Assembly (NCBI GenBank): GCA_019636515.1
Contig: JAHBXI010000003.1
Coordinates: 62,001 to 126,000, forward strand
DNA length: 64,000 nucleotides
Reading direction: 5' to 3'
Source: Phycisphaeraceae bacterium
GTDB lineage: Bacteria; Planctomycetota; Phycisphaerae; Phycisphaerales; UBA1924
The notes under the pieces are model-generated. The model was not told the DNA's origin. It searched no databases and saw nothing but the letters and a program-made list of their open reading frames with translations. Of this stretch, positions 39,982 to 49,121 are shown in pieces. Each line of letters begins with the position of its first letter. Within the stretch, counting starts at the first letter, position 1. Made by a program: the position numbers and the translations under genes.

Positions 39982-40422
39982 ATGTCCGAGACGATCTTCT
40001 CACGGATTCTCAGGGGCCAGATCCCCTGCCACCGTCTCTACGAGGACGACCGGGTCCTGGCGTTTCTGGATATCGCCCCGCTTTCCCGCGGGCACACGCT
40101 GGTGATCCCCAAGGAGATGGCCGACACGATGGGATCGCTCTCGGATGAATCGGCGGCCGCGCTGGGACGCGTCCTGCCCAGGATCTGCCGCGCGGTGATG
40201 CGGGCGACGGGCGCGACGGCGTACAACATCCTGCAGAACAACGGCCCCGCCGCCCACCAGGCGGTCATGCACCTGCACTTCCACATCATCCCGCGGTTCG
40301 AGTCGATCGTGGAAGGCTCCCCGGGGGGCGGGCTGGGGATCCACTGGCCCGCCGGCACGCTCGATGCCGCCCAGGCCAAGGAACTGGTGACCGCGATCAC
40401 GTCGGCCCTGATCGAAGGTTGA
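39982..40422 (+). CDS. HIT family nucleotide hydrolase/transferase
   Basis: A 146-residue histidine-triad protein of the HINT type, likely hydrolysing AMP-linked substrates. The triad motif is HLHFHIIPR near residue 97, preceded by YNILQNNGPAAHQAVM; the N-terminus TIFSRILRGQIPCHRLYEDD and HTLVIPKE are typical. AGGGAG lies 5 bases before the ATG at 39982. It shares strand with purE, and is convergent with the M1 peptidase. Confidence 0.92.
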   Translation: MSETIFSRILRGQIPCHRLYEDDRVLAFLDIAPLSRGHTLVIPKEMADTMGSLSDESAAALGRVLPRICRAVMRATGATAYNILQNNGPAAHQAVMHLHFHIIPRFESIVEGSPGGGLGIHWPAGTLDAAQAKELVTAITSALIEG

Positions 40423-40465
40423 TTCGAGATCGGATCCGAGGCGTCCGGCATCGACGGGTTCCTCC

Positions 40466-40500
40466 AAAAACACGGCGACCCCGCCGATGGCGGGGCCGCC
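40466..40500 (-). terminator. rho-independent terminator of the M1 peptidase gene
   Basis: On the minus strand a 12-bp stem (GGCGGCCCCGCC pairing with GGCGGGGTCGCC through one G-U pair, loop ATC) is followed by GTGTTTTTGG. It lies about 40 bases after the stop of the M1-like gene. Confidence 0.7.
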
Positions 40501-40540
40501 GTCAATAGTCGTGCCGTCGGTCGTCGTCACAAGGCGAGGT

Positions 40541-42943
40541 TCAGCACCCGGCTTCGAAGTCGGTCACGAACGCGGTGAAGTCCTCCAGGTCGACGAATCC
40601 CGACCCGTCGTAGTCCGCCGATTCATCCCCCTCCTCGAACGCCACGACGAACGCGGTGAAGTCCTCGATATCCACGAACCCCGAGCCGTCGAAATCGGCC
40701 GGGCACGGGGACGTCAGGCTGAACATCCAGACCGCGTTGCCGTTGGCCAGGCCGTCGCCCGAGGGGAGCGAGGCAGCGCTGGTCGGGTTTGCGATCTCCC
40801 CGTCGAGTCGCCGTGTTCCGGCCGTGTTGGTCAGCACGTCCGAGACGGTCACGGTGTAGTCCCCGCCGTCGAGCGAGACGGTGGGGGTGAGCGTGACCGT
40901 GAAGTTCGGCGCGTTGTACGAGAAAGTGAACGGCACCGAACCCGACGGGCCGCTGATCGAGTAGTGCGACGCGTTGGTGCTCACGCCCTCGCTGAACGTG
41001 ACCGTGATGGCCGAGGGCGGGGTGGCCCCGTCGATGACCGAACCGAGGACGGGCGTGGTCTGGACGATCTTGGGAGGCCCCGCGACGTAGGCCACGGCCG
41101 ACTTGCCGGTTTCGAGGATCCAGTTGTCGGGATCGATGGCGACGCTGGAAGCCGCGGAGGCGATGGGGACGACAAAGTGCTGGGTCCGGACGGTGTTCTG
41201 GACGACGTGGGTGGCCGACCCGTTGACGCGAACGTCGATGGGCATGATGTACGCGGGGTAACTGGCGGACTGGTTCTGGTTGATGTACAGGCGGAGGTAG
41301 TTCTGCCCGTTGATGTTGACGGTCTGCCACCCGTACTGGTACTGGACGGCCCCGGGGGCGTACACCCACTGGTTCATGAAATACGTCAGGTCCTGGCCCG
41401 CGACCTCGCCCATGTCCGCGAAGAAGTCCTCGGTGGTCGCGGCCCCGCCCTCGCGCTTGGCACGGTAGTTGAGAAGTCCCGCGAAATACGCGGTATCCCC
41501 CACGACCCGCCGCAGCATGTGATGCACCCACGCGCCCTTGTTGTAACTGTACGTGGAACTGAATATCGCGTTGAGGTCGGTGACGTCCGGCCGGTAAACC
41601 GTCCCGCTCACCGCGCTTGGCTTGCGGGCGTTGATCGCGTTGCGCAGCGCGGTGAGATTCGATCCACCGGCCTTGCGCTCCTCCCACAGGCATTCCCCGT
41701 ACGTGGCCGACCCTTCGTTGAGCCAGATATGGTTCCACGTCTTGCAGGTCACGTTGTCGCCCCACCACTGGTGCGCCAGTTCATGCGCGGTCAGGCTCTC
41801 CCCGAAGCCGCCCTGGCCGGTGATCGTCTGGTGCTCCATGCCCCCGCCGAACACGAAGTGGTAGATCCCGTACTTCTCGTTGATGAACGGGTACGGGCCG
41901 TAGATGCTCCCGAAGACCGGCAGCATGCTCACGCACTTCTCCCACGCCAGGCGGTTGGCGCTCGTGTCGCTCGAGGGAGAGATGTAGAACTCCACCGGCA
42001 TCGACCCCGACCCGTGGTTCCACATCTTCGTCCAGGTGTTGTACGGCGTGGACCCGAACGACACCAGGTACGGCGCGATCGGGTAATTCGACGCCCATCG
42101 GTACCGCTTGCGGTTCCCCGAGAGCGTGTCCACGCCCTGCAACAAGCCGTTCGACGCGGTGACGTAGGTCGAGGGAGCCGTCAGCGCGAACTGCATCGTG
42201 AACTTGTCGCTGTTGTCGCCCGGTTGGCCGAAGTCGCCGTCCTTGGTCGGCCACCACGTCGCGGCAAAGTACGGCTCGCTGAGCGTGAAGACGCCGGGCT
42301 GGCCGTTGAGCGTCGTGAACTCGATCGATCCAAAGCCGCGGGACACCGCCTGCCCCGAGTAGACGATGTACACCTCGAAGACCTCGCCCGCGTTGTACGC
42401 CCGCGGCAGCGTGATCGTCCGGCCGTAACTCCCCGAGCCGGGCGTCGAGATCGACGCGTTGACCCCGTCCACCCGGCAGACGCTCACGTTGTACTGGCTG
42501 CGCAGACGGATCGTGAACTGCGTCAGGCCGTTCACCAGGCTCTTGACCGTCATCGTGTTCGAGCCCGAGATGTTCTGCGTCGAGTACACGATCTCGATGT
42601 CGAGGTTCTGGTGCAGCACGTCCGTCGCCGACATCGCCTCGCGGGTCGTGAACCCGCCGCCGTTGTACTCATCGATGATCCCGGGCCGCCGGGACTTGCC
42701 CTCCGGGTGCGAATCGGCGTCCGGTGAACCATCCGCCCTCCCCGCCGCCCCTCGTGCGGCCGAGAGCAACGCCGCCGCCTGCCGACCGCACACGGCCTTG
42801 TCGCACTCGGCGGGGTCGGGGATCGGCGGTCGTCCCGAAGCGGCCCCCGCCGCCAGGAGCAGCGCCAAGGCGCCGGTCGCCCGCGTGAAAAGACCGGCCG
42901 AACGGCGGCCCGGTCGTGACCGGGCACAAGAACGATGTGTCAT
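40541..42943 (-). CDS. secreted M1-family aminopeptidase with GC-dockerin tail
   Basis: An 800-residue exported zinc metallopeptidase. A signal-like segment (LFTRATGALALLLAAGAASG) is followed by the M1 beta domain and the catalytic domain: GGGMEHQT is the exopeptidase motif (variant of GAMEN), and HELAHQWW (His387, Glu388, His391) with LNEGSATYGE (Glu410) forms the zinc site. Later domains include an Ig-like one with SVIDGATPPSAITVTFSE. The C-terminus has CPADFDGSGFVDIEDFTAF, a second YDGSGFVDLEDFTAF loop and a final Gly-Cys. AGGA lies 6-7 bases before the start. It probably degrades extracellular peptides while held at the surface. Confidence 0.88.
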   Translation of the reverse strand: MTHRSCARSRPGRRSAGLFTRATGALALLLAAGAASGRPPIPDPAECDKAVCGRQAAALLSAARGAAGRADGSPDADSHPEGKSRRPGIIDEYNGGGFTTREAMSATDVLHQNLDIEIVYSTQNISGSNTMTVKSLVNGLTQFTIRLRSQYNVSVCRVDGVNASISTPGSGSYGRTITLPRAYNAGEVFEVYIVYSGQAVSRGFGSIEFTTLNGQPGVFTLSEPYFAATWWPTKDGDFGQPGDNSDKFTMQFALTAPSTYVTASNGLLQGVDTLSGNRKRYRWASNYPIAPYLVSFGSTPYNTWTKMWNHGSGSMPVEFYISPSSDTSANRLAWEKCVSMLPVFGSIYGPYPFINEKYGIYHFVFGGGMEHQTITGQGGFGESLTAHELAHQWWGDNVTCKTWNHIWLNEGSATYGECLWEERKAGGSNLTALRNAINARKPSAVSGTVYRPDVTDLNAIFSSTYSYNKGAWVHHMLRRVVGDTAYFAGLLNYRAKREGGAATTEDFFADMGEVAGQDLTYFMNQWVYAPGAVQYQYGWQTVNINGQNYLRLYINQNQSASYPAYIMPIDVRVNGSATHVVQNTVRTQHFVVPIASAASSVAIDPDNWILETGKSAVAYVAGPPKIVQTTPVLGSVIDGATPPSAITVTFSEGVSTNASHYSISGPSGSVPFTFSYNAPNFTVTLTPTVSLDGGDYTVTVSDVLTNTAGTRRLDGEIANPTSAASLPSGDGLANGNAVWMFSLTSPCPADFDGSGFVDIEDFTAFVVAFEEGDESADYDGSGFVDLEDFTAFVTDFEAGC

Positions 42944-43157
42944 GATAATTCCTCGCGAATGAAGGACTCGGCCCGACACCACGAGGGACGGGACAATGCG
43001 GACGGGAGAACCACGTATACCCGACGCATGGGGGACGGGTCAAGGGTTGTTTGCCCGGGGTGCGATCGTGAACGTGAAGTTGGGAAACTTGCGGCGGAGA
43101 GACGGGTCGGTGACGCTCGCCGGTTCCACGATCCGCGGACCTCGGCGAGGGGGAATC

Positions 43158-43186
43158 GGGCAGGCCCGTGCCTGACGGGCCTGCCC
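43158..43186. other. perfect 12-bp inverted repeat, possible terminator
   Basis: GGGCAGGCCCGT and its exact complement are separated by 5 bases, about 30 bases beyond the stop of the BNR-repeat gene (minus strand). There is no T-tract, so termination is only inferred from stem strength and position. Confidence 0.45.
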
Positions 43187-43217
43187 GGATGGCGCGATGC
43201 TTGTCCTAACAGACCCT

Positions 43218-45611
43218 TCAGCACCCGGACTCGAACTGGACGACAAAGGCGGTGAAATCCTCGAGATCAACAAAGCCCGATCCATCAAAGTCGGCGGACT
43301 CGTTCCCGGCCTCAAAGGCCAGGACAAACGCGGTGTAGTCCTCGAAATCGACAAACCCCGAACCGTCGAAGTCCGCCGGGCAGGGGGTGGGAAGGCTGCT
43401 CCTCCACACGCCCCGTCCGTACGTGCCCGCGGCGATGGTCCGCCGGACGGGGTCAATGACCAGGTCCTGGACGTTGACGTTGGGCAGGTCCGCCCCATCC
43501 TTGATCCAGGTGGCGCCGTTGTCGAGCGACACGTAAACGCCCGCCCCGGTCCCGACGTACATCCCGGGATCCCTGTACCAGGCCCAGTCGATCGCCAGTG
43601 CCTGCGCGGCGGCCCCGTTGGCCAGCGTGCCGGTCACGTTGGTCCAGGTGACGCCCTGGTTGGTGGTCTTGTAGATCCGGCCCCCGGAGGAGTTCGCGAA
43701 CGAGACGTAGGCGGTGGACGGGTCGGTGGGGCTGAGGATGATGTCGGAGATCTGCCCGCTGGGAAGCCCCGTCGAGCGGTTGTTCCACGTGCTGGCGTTC
43801 GTGGTGACGTAGACGCGCCCGTTGGAACTTCCCGAGTAAATGGTGTTGGAGGCGCCGTTGGCGACGGCGATGGCGTTGATGGTCCCGCCGTTGGAGACCG
43901 TGCTGGTGCTGATCGCGGTCCAGGAAGGTGAAGATGAGGATGCGTTGGTGGTCCGCCAGATGCGGTTGGTCCCCGCGACAAGGGTCGTCGAGGAGTTCGG
44001 ATCACCAACCAGGGGCGCGATCCAGTTCACCGAGTCGCTCGACCACGGCCCGGTGATGTTGGAACTCGAACTGTTGTTCCACCGGTAGATGCTCAGGTAG
44101 ACGTAGGTGGTGTAGCGGCGGGTGGTGTTGGTGAAGTCAAAGACCGAGAACCCGCCGTCGCCGGCCTGGAGTTGCGGCCAGGTGTTGGAGGCACCGGTTC
44201 GTTCGGGGGTTCCGTTGTCCTGCGTCCCGCCGAGGAATCGCTCGAACGCGCTGGGGTGCTGGACCAGGTTGTAGTGCTGGGTGATCTGGAGGTTGGCGTT
44301 GAGGTTGGTCCAGGAAGACCCGCCGGTCGTGGATTTCCACACCCCGCCGTCGTTGCCTTCCCAGATCACGTTCCCCGCCCCGAAGGCCATGACGTGGTGG
44401 TCGGGGTGGAGTTGGCCGCCGGCGTTGGAGACCTCGGTCCACGATGTTCCGCCGTTGGTTGACCGAAGGACGCCCGCCGTCGCGTAGCGAGGGTCCACGC
44501 CCCCGAGGAAGACGATGTTGGGGTTGGTCGGATCAACGGCCACGAAGGCGTCGTACCAGCACTGCGGATTGCAGAAATTGGGCGTCGAGGTGAGTTTGGT
44601 CCATGTCGTGCCCCCGTCGGTGGTCTTGAACAGCCCGTTGACGCTCCCGCCGTTGGTCAAGGCCGCGTAGAGGGTCGTCGGGCTGCTGCGGCTGATGTCC
44701 ATCACGATGCGGTTGAAGCCCGACGTCGGAAGGCCCCCGGCGAGTTTGGTGAACGAACTCCCGCCGTTGGTGGATTTCCAGATTCCACCGCTCGCCTGCG
44801 CCACGTACACGATGTTCGCGTTGCCGGGATCGACCGCCAGCGCGCTGCAGTTGCCCGTCAGGGGCTTGGTCCAGGAGACGCCGCCGTTGGTCGAGCGGGA
44901 GTACCCGCCCGTGCTGGTGACATGGATCAGGGCCGGGTTCCCGGGCGCCACCGCCACACCGCTGATCTGGTTGCCGGTCTGGCTCGTGGTGGCGATCCGC
45001 ACCCACGACGACCCCGCGTCGATCGAGCGGTACAGCCCGTCGCCCTGGGAGCCCTGCTGCCATTCACCCGTGCCGTAGTAAATGGTGTCGGCGTTCGAAG
45101 GGTCCAGGCATATCGCCCCGCCATTGGTCGTCGGGAGTTCATCGGTCAGAGGCGCCCAGTTCGTCCCCCCGTTGGTCGTCTTCCACACGCCGCCCGACGC
45201 CGCCGAGATGTAGCAGATGTTCGCGTTCGTCGGGTGGGGAGCAAGGCCGATGACCCGGCCCGAGGCATTCGCGTTGCCCGCCCAGTACTCGTTGCTGATG
45301 GGTCGCGGCCCGATCGGGGACCACGAGAGGGGATTGCTCCGTGGCTCGACCTGGCCCTGGAGTGCGTCGGGGACCACGCCCCCGACGATCCGGTAGTAGC
45401 CCCACGGCGCCGGGCCGTTCTTGTCCGGGCGCTTGCGAGGCGGAAGGTTCAACTCGGGCGTGCGAACCGCGACGGGAAGCACGTAGTCCGGGCCCACCGG
45501 ATTGAATTCGGCCGAGTGCTCCGCACCCTGGCAGCCGGGAATCATCAACGCGCAAAGCCCCGTGATCAGCGCGGTCGGGTAGGGGGCGAGTCGGACAAGG
45601 GTACTTCTCAT
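43218..45611 (-). CDS. BNR/sortilin-type beta-propeller lipoprotein with GC-dockerin tail
   Basis: A 797-residue exported protein. The signal ends ALITGLCALMIPGC, a lipobox-like end. The body is a series of BNR/sortilin (VPS10-like) propeller blades: more than ten copies of GGVWKTTNGGTNW-like units such as GIWKSTNGGSSF, GLFKTTDGGTTW and GVWKSTTGGSSW. Such proteins bind or cleave glycans or act as adhesive scaffolds; no catalytic residues are evident. The tail is CPADFDGSGFVDFEDYTAF, a second DGSGFVDLEDFTAF loop and a last Gly-Cys. GGAG lies 8 bases before the start. Both a lipid anchor and a dockerin tail would be odd, so the lipobox needs care. Confidence 0.82.
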   Translation of the reverse strand: MRSTLVRLAPYPTALITGLCALMIPGCQGAEHSAEFNPVGPDYVLPVAVRTPELNLPPRKRPDKNGPAPWGYYRIVGGVVPDALQGQVEPRSNPLSWSPIGPRPISNEYWAGNANASGRVIGLAPHPTNANICYISAASGGVWKTTNGGTNWAPLTDELPTTNGGAICLDPSNADTIYYGTGEWQQGSQGDGLYRSIDAGSSWVRIATTSQTGNQISGVAVAPGNPALIHVTSTGGYSRSTNGGVSWTKPLTGNCSALAVDPGNANIVYVAQASGGIWKSTNGGSSFTKLAGGLPTSGFNRIVMDISRSSPTTLYAALTNGGSVNGLFKTTDGGTTWTKLTSTPNFCNPQCWYDAFVAVDPTNPNIVFLGGVDPRYATAGVLRSTNGGTSWTEVSNAGGQLHPDHHVMAFGAGNVIWEGNDGGVWKSTTGGSSWTNLNANLQITQHYNLVQHPSAFERFLGGTQDNGTPERTGASNTWPQLQAGDGGFSVFDFTNTTRRYTTYVYLSIYRWNNSSSSNITGPWSSDSVNWIAPLVGDPNSSTTLVAGTNRIWRTTNASSSSPSWTAISTSTVSNGGTINAIAVANGASNTIYSGSSNGRVYVTTNASTWNNRSTGLPSGQISDIILSPTDPSTAYVSFANSSGGRIYKTTNQGVTWTNVTGTLANGAAAQALAIDWAWYRDPGMYVGTGAGVYVSLDNGATWIKDGADLPNVNVQDLVIDPVRRTIAAGTYGRGVWRSSLPTPCPADFDGSGFVDFEDYTAFVLAFEAGNESADFDGSGFVDLEDFTAFVVQFESGC

Positions 45612-45928
45612 GCTCTGGTCTCCAGACGCCACGAGCGTGGTCGCAACGGAGTTATCGGCGAAAATACAACCGATGAGCCGGATCGGCCCGTGAAACGAGG
45701 ATCTATACCAGAAAACGGCCCGATCGGTTCCCGGCAACCAGACTCGGGGCGCCGGATCGATCCCCGCGAGCGGGCTTTCTCACCCGTGGGTTTCCTTTCG
45801 GCACGAAACCACGCAAAAAACTATGAAAAACATACCCCGAAACGCCGGAATCCGCGAGGATCCGACGCGCCGGGGCATGGTTCGATGTGCTGGATATCAG
45901 GGTTTTGGGTTCCGCGTCGAGGAGCGGG

Positions 45929-47122
45929 TCAGCACCCTTCCTCGAAGGCATGCACGAAGCCCACGAAATCGTCCAGGTCAACGAACCCCGAACGGTCGAA
46001 ATCGGCCTGGTCGATCCCCTCCTCAAAGGCCAGCACAAAGGCCGCGAAATCATCGAGGTCGACAAAGCCCGACCCGTCGAAGTCCGCCAGGCACAGCGGC
46101 GCGAACTGGATCGTCCCGGTCTGCGAATTAAACGTCGCCGCCCAGTTCTCCGGCACCAGCGAGTTGCTTCCCAGGAGCAGACGCTGAACGAACGGCGCCG
46201 TCAGGAAGTACGCCGGCGAAGGGTTGCAGAACAGCCCACCGCCCACCAGCGGCAGGCAGGTCTGGATCGCCACCACCTGCATCGGGATCGGGTGATTCTC
46301 GGGGAGCATCGGCAGCAACCCCTCCGCGAACAGCGCCATCTGCGTTTCGACCGTCAGCAACTCGGTGCCGACCAACTCCGCCCCGATCTGCATCGCCAGG
46401 GGCGTGGGGATCAGGCTCGCCGAGACCGTCGAGACAAGCGCGCCGGGGATCGGCACGCCGTTGAGGATGGCGACCGGGGTCGAGCACGGGATATGCACAT
46501 CATCGGTCGGATCCGGGTCCTCATCGAACGGAACCTCGGCACGATCCTCGACCGGAGCGTCGATCCAGCGGGTGCCCCGCTCGTTCTTCTTGGGGTCCTT
46601 GGTGGCCCGGTCGGCATAGTCGAGTTTCTTGCCGTCGATGACCGCCCCGCAGACGTTCTTGCCGAGTTTGTTCGTCACGGACTTGGTCTTGCGCTCCTTC
46701 TCGGCGTCGTTGGCCCCATCCTGGTCGGCGGGCTTCTTGGCGATCAGGACGGTCGCCTCGATCTCCCGCGCGGGGCCGTTGTTGGAGCCGTCGGCGTTCT
46801 TTGGCTGAATCTTGATCTTGAGACTGTCGTAGCGGTGGCACTTGACGCTCCCTCCACCCGTCCCGTTGAGCGTGGTGGTGCCGTCGGGCGGATTCACCGG
46901 GTCGCCGTTGGCGTCGAGGATCCCGAGTTTCTTGGCATCCTCGAAACTGATGGTGGTCGTGCCGCCGGTGTCGGCGATGCCCGCGATCTCCGTGCCGCCG
47001 ATGCCGATGCCGACAGGGTAATTCGTGGAATTATCACGGGGACCGCCCGCGGCGAGCAGCGCCGTGGAGCCGATCACCAGCGCGGACAACAGCACCTGAA
47101 CATGGTTCATGCGTGAGGACAT
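45929..47122 (-). CDS. secreted retropepsin-like protein with GC-dockerin tail
   Basis: A 397-residue exported protein; signal MSSRMNHVQVLLSALVIGSTALLAAGG. The mature N-terminus reads VGIGIGGTEIAGIADTGGTTTISFEDAKKLGI: a DTG triad (Asp51) within a beta hairpin and an AxxLG helix, the pattern of retropepsin-like aspartic proteases. A central Asp/Lys-rich insert (about residues 105-215) follows, then a domain with LVGGGLFCNPSPAYFLTAP. The tail is CLADFDGSGFVDLDDFAAF, a second SGFVDLDDFVGF loop and Gly-Cys. Protease activity is a hypothesis. GGAG lies 7 bases before the start. It is divergent from the microsatellite-bearing locus. Confidence 0.75.
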   Translation of the reverse strand: MSSRMNHVQVLLSALVIGSTALLAAGGPRDNSTNYPVGIGIGGTEIAGIADTGGTTTISFEDAKKLGILDANGDPVNPPDGTTTLNGTGGGSVKCHRYDSLKIKIQPKNADGSNNGPAREIEATVLIAKKPADQDGANDAEKERKTKSVTNKLGKNVCGAVIDGKKLDYADRATKDPKKNERGTRWIDAPVEDRAEVPFDEDPDPTDDVHIPCSTPVAILNGVPIPGALVSTVSASLIPTPLAMQIGAELVGTELLTVETQMALFAEGLLPMLPENHPIPMQVVAIQTCLPLVGGGLFCNPSPAYFLTAPFVQRLLLGSNSLVPENWAATFNSQTGTIQFAPLCLADFDGSGFVDLDDFAAFVLAFEEGIDQADFDRSGFVDLDDFVGFVHAFEEGC

Positions 47123-47515
47123 CGAAAGTCTCCTGGGTCAATCTCGGGAAGATTCAAGCGGGCCCAGCATTGTCTCACACGAGCCAGCGCTCGCCGCTTC
47201 CCCCGGAACGTCCCCGCTTCCCGGCAGTCACGCCCTTTGTTCACATTTCGCCTCGTGCGCGCACGAGGTCGGGGCCTCCACCAAACCACATTTGTGTGAA
47301 GTTCTCGGCCCGACCCGGGATTTTGCTTGCATAACCCCCACGCGTGTGGCAGAGTGAAGAGGCAGCGCCTTCGCACCGGAGCCGGGCCCTCGATGGCCCA
47401 AAATCCCCGATGGCCCGAATCCAAACCGCACGGGGCGGTTCGGCCGGTGAAAAGGAACTTGCCATTTCACGGGGCGCGGGGGCTGTCCGAGCCCGAGCGT
47501 CCGGGGAGATCAATC
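47123..47515. other. divergent intergenic region of the surface locus
   Basis: About 390 bases between the retropepsin-like gene (minus) and the split dockerin gene (plus). It is richer in A and T near 47240-47350 (for example TTTTGCTTGCATAACC at about 47320 on the plus strand), where promoters for both directions could lie, but no pair of hexamers convinces me. GGGGAG at 47503-47508 is the ribosome site for the GTG at 47516. No RNA gene is seen. Confidence 0.4.
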
Positions 47516-47650
47516 GTGAAGCATCGAAACCGGATCGTCCTGCTCGCGGGGTGTGCCCTTTCCTCCTTCGCCGTGCTCGCGTCGCCCGCCCGCGCGGTCG
47601 GTGGTGGTGGTGGTGGTGGTAGTAGTGTGTGTGTGGGGGGGGGGGGATGA
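47516..47650 (+). CDS. signal-peptide half of a frame-split surface protein gene
   Basis: A 44-codon open frame, starting with GTG and with GGGGAG 7 bases upstream. It encodes a clear signal peptide (VKHRNRIVLLAGCALSSFAVL then ASPARA), seven glycines from a (GGT)7 repeat, and then SSVCVGGGG before a TGA at 47648. The frame that continues the protein lies one base off (starting ATG at 47647, so TGA and ATG overlap as ATGA). One extra G in the 12-G run, or loss of two bases, would join the two frames into one secreted protein. Either the gene is switched off in this sequence, or the run length is misread, or the ribosome shifts frame. Confidence 0.7.
   Translation: MKHRNRIVLLAGCALSSFAVLASPARAVGGGGGGGSSVCVGGGG
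47600..47646 (+). repeat. compound microsatellite (GGT)7(AGT)2(GT)4 G12
   Basis: Seven GGT units (47600-47620), two AGT, four GT (47627-47634) and a run of twelve G (47635-47646) follow each other inside a coding region, between a signal peptide and the body of the same presumed protein. Trinucleotide changes would keep frame; changes in the GT or G tracts would switch it. Confidence 0.9.
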
Positions 47651-49047
47651 ATAGGGAGGCGGGATTCACGCCTCCGGAACCGGAAGAAGAATGCGATGTC
47701 CCCGCTGTTGAATGCACCGGGATCCCGTACCTTCAACCCAACCAGACGTGGATCCCCGGGGTGCTGAACTGGGCTCCCAACCGCATGCCCGCCGCGTGGA
47801 TCAACCTCAGGCCGGGGAACTACTGCACGCTAACCCATGGCAACTTCCGGGGGTTGCAGCCCTGGTGGTACGTCCACGACGATATCCCGACGTACGACGG
47901 GTCAACGCCGGCGGCGGATGCCGCGTTCGTCACGCTCGAGACCAAACTCACCGAGGCGTACAGCCACGGGTTCCGGCGGATCATCCTGAACCTTCCGGCG
48001 GGGATGGTCTTTGACCAGAACATGGCCAGTTCGCAGTGGTGGTCGATGCCCGCGTGGAAGCGGGCTCGCCTGGCCTGCCTGATCCAGAACTGGCTGGCGA
48101 GCAAGCCCGACACGCAGTTCGAGATCTACGGGGCGTTCGAGAACAACGATCCCAACTCGCTGTGCATGAGAGACAACGCCTACACGGTGCCATCCACCGC
48201 GCCGTATGAGAAGTGCCCCGAGGATTTAGGGTCGAACGAGGGCATGTTCTACCCCTGCTTCGGGGCCAACTTCGCGTACACGCCCTCGGTGCTGCTGCAG
48301 TCGCACATGTGCGAGTTCCACCAGAACATCCATCCCTGGCAGCACCTGGGGATCACGCGGTACTGGCTCGATTGGTCGAACCACCTGTGGGATGCGTACG
48401 AGGAGTTCCCGTACTCCCCGCTCTACCGGCCCGGAACGGATGAGCACCACTTCCTGGGCGCGGAATCGATCCCCAGCGTGCCGGTGGCACAGGGCGTCTA
48501 TGAAATCGATATCCCCAAGGTGCTGCTGTCGCCGGCCATCGCCCTCAACACGATGCCGACTGTCAACGCCCAAAAACAATGGGATATCTCGGCGTACGCC
48601 GGCTCGACCGAGTTGATGGCGCTTCTCGATCATTCCGAGGATGATTACTTTAAAATTAACCACATGTTTGACGTGCTTTCCTGGGCACAGAAGGGCTTCG
48701 TGCTAGCGTGTCAGGGGGTTGAGTCGATTGGGGCGCAACCAGAAGGAGTCAGTGCCAAGAGAATGATCGAATTCATGAAGCGGGTCTACGACTTCGGCCC
48801 GCTCGCCGATGCCCGTGACTTCAACGGCGACGGGGTCGCCAACCAACAGGACTTCAACGACTTCATGCTCGTCTACAACCTGTATCTCGGGCGGACCAAC
48901 TGCAACTGGGTCCACGGGGACGTCAACGGCGACAACACCGTCAACATGTCCGACTACCAGATCTTCCGCGCCCGAGCGATGATGACCTCGGCCGTCCCCA
49001 TCAACCTCGGCTCGGCCGAGCCCTACGACGCGCTCACCAAGCCGTGA
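47647..49047 (+). CDS. body of the frame-split surface protein, with a dockerin-like tail
   Basis: A 466-residue open frame after the microsatellite. It is rich in Trp, Tyr and Cys (for example PNQTWIPGVLNWAPNRMP, GFRRIILNLPAGM, ITRYWLDWSNHLWD) and looks like a folded secreted enzyme or binding domain; I do not recognise the family. From about residue 375 the tail reads MKRVYDFGPLADARDFNGDG, then NQQDFNDFMLVYNLYLG, GDVNGDNTVN and ends EPYDALTKP: two EF-like loops of a dockerin-like type different from the GC type. Without the upstream frame it lacks a signal peptide. Its tail is the start of the tandem duplication that reaches to 50971. Confidence 0.75.
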   Translation: MNREAGFTPPEPEEECDVPAVECTGIPYLQPNQTWIPGVLNWAPNRMPAAWINLRPGNYCTLTHGNFRGLQPWWYVHDDIPTYDGSTPAADAAFVTLETKLTEAYSHGFRRIILNLPAGMVFDQNMASSQWWSMPAWKRARLACLIQNWLASKPDTQFEIYGAFENNDPNSLCMRDNAYTVPSTAPYEKCPEDLGSNEGMFYPCFGANFAYTPSVLLQSHMCEFHQNIHPWQHLGITRYWLDWSNHLWDAYEEFPYSPLYRPGTDEHHFLGAESIPSVPVAQGVYEIDIPKVLLSPAIALNTMPTVNAQKQWDISAYAGSTELMALLDHSEDDYFKINHMFDVLSWAQKGFVLACQGVESIGAQPEGVSAKRMIEFMKRVYDFGPLADARDFNGDGVANQQDFNDFMLVYNLYLGRTNCNWVHGDVNGDNTVNMSDYQIFRARAMMTSAVPINLGSAEPYDALTKP

Positions 49048-49121
49048 TGGTTCATTCCGGTGGCGATCGCCAAAGGCTTCTCAAGGCAATCCGGAGTTCG
49101 CGGAACAACGAGGACAAACCC

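Noticed and set aside
40487-42727. 746-codon plus-strand open frame opposite the M1 peptidase
   Set aside because: Antisense shadow; the peptidase zinc site and tail are unambiguous on the minus strand.
43218-45611. BNR-repeat protein considered as a sialidase
   Set aside because: Repeats fit sortilin/BNR blades, but no Arg-triad or sialidase FRIP motif is apparent.
47600-47646. Microsatellite considered as a simple pseudogene lesion
   Set aside because: The frame after the tract is open for 466 codons with conserved cysteines and calcium loops, which argues against long-standing decay; kept as a possible phase-variable gene or sequencing error.
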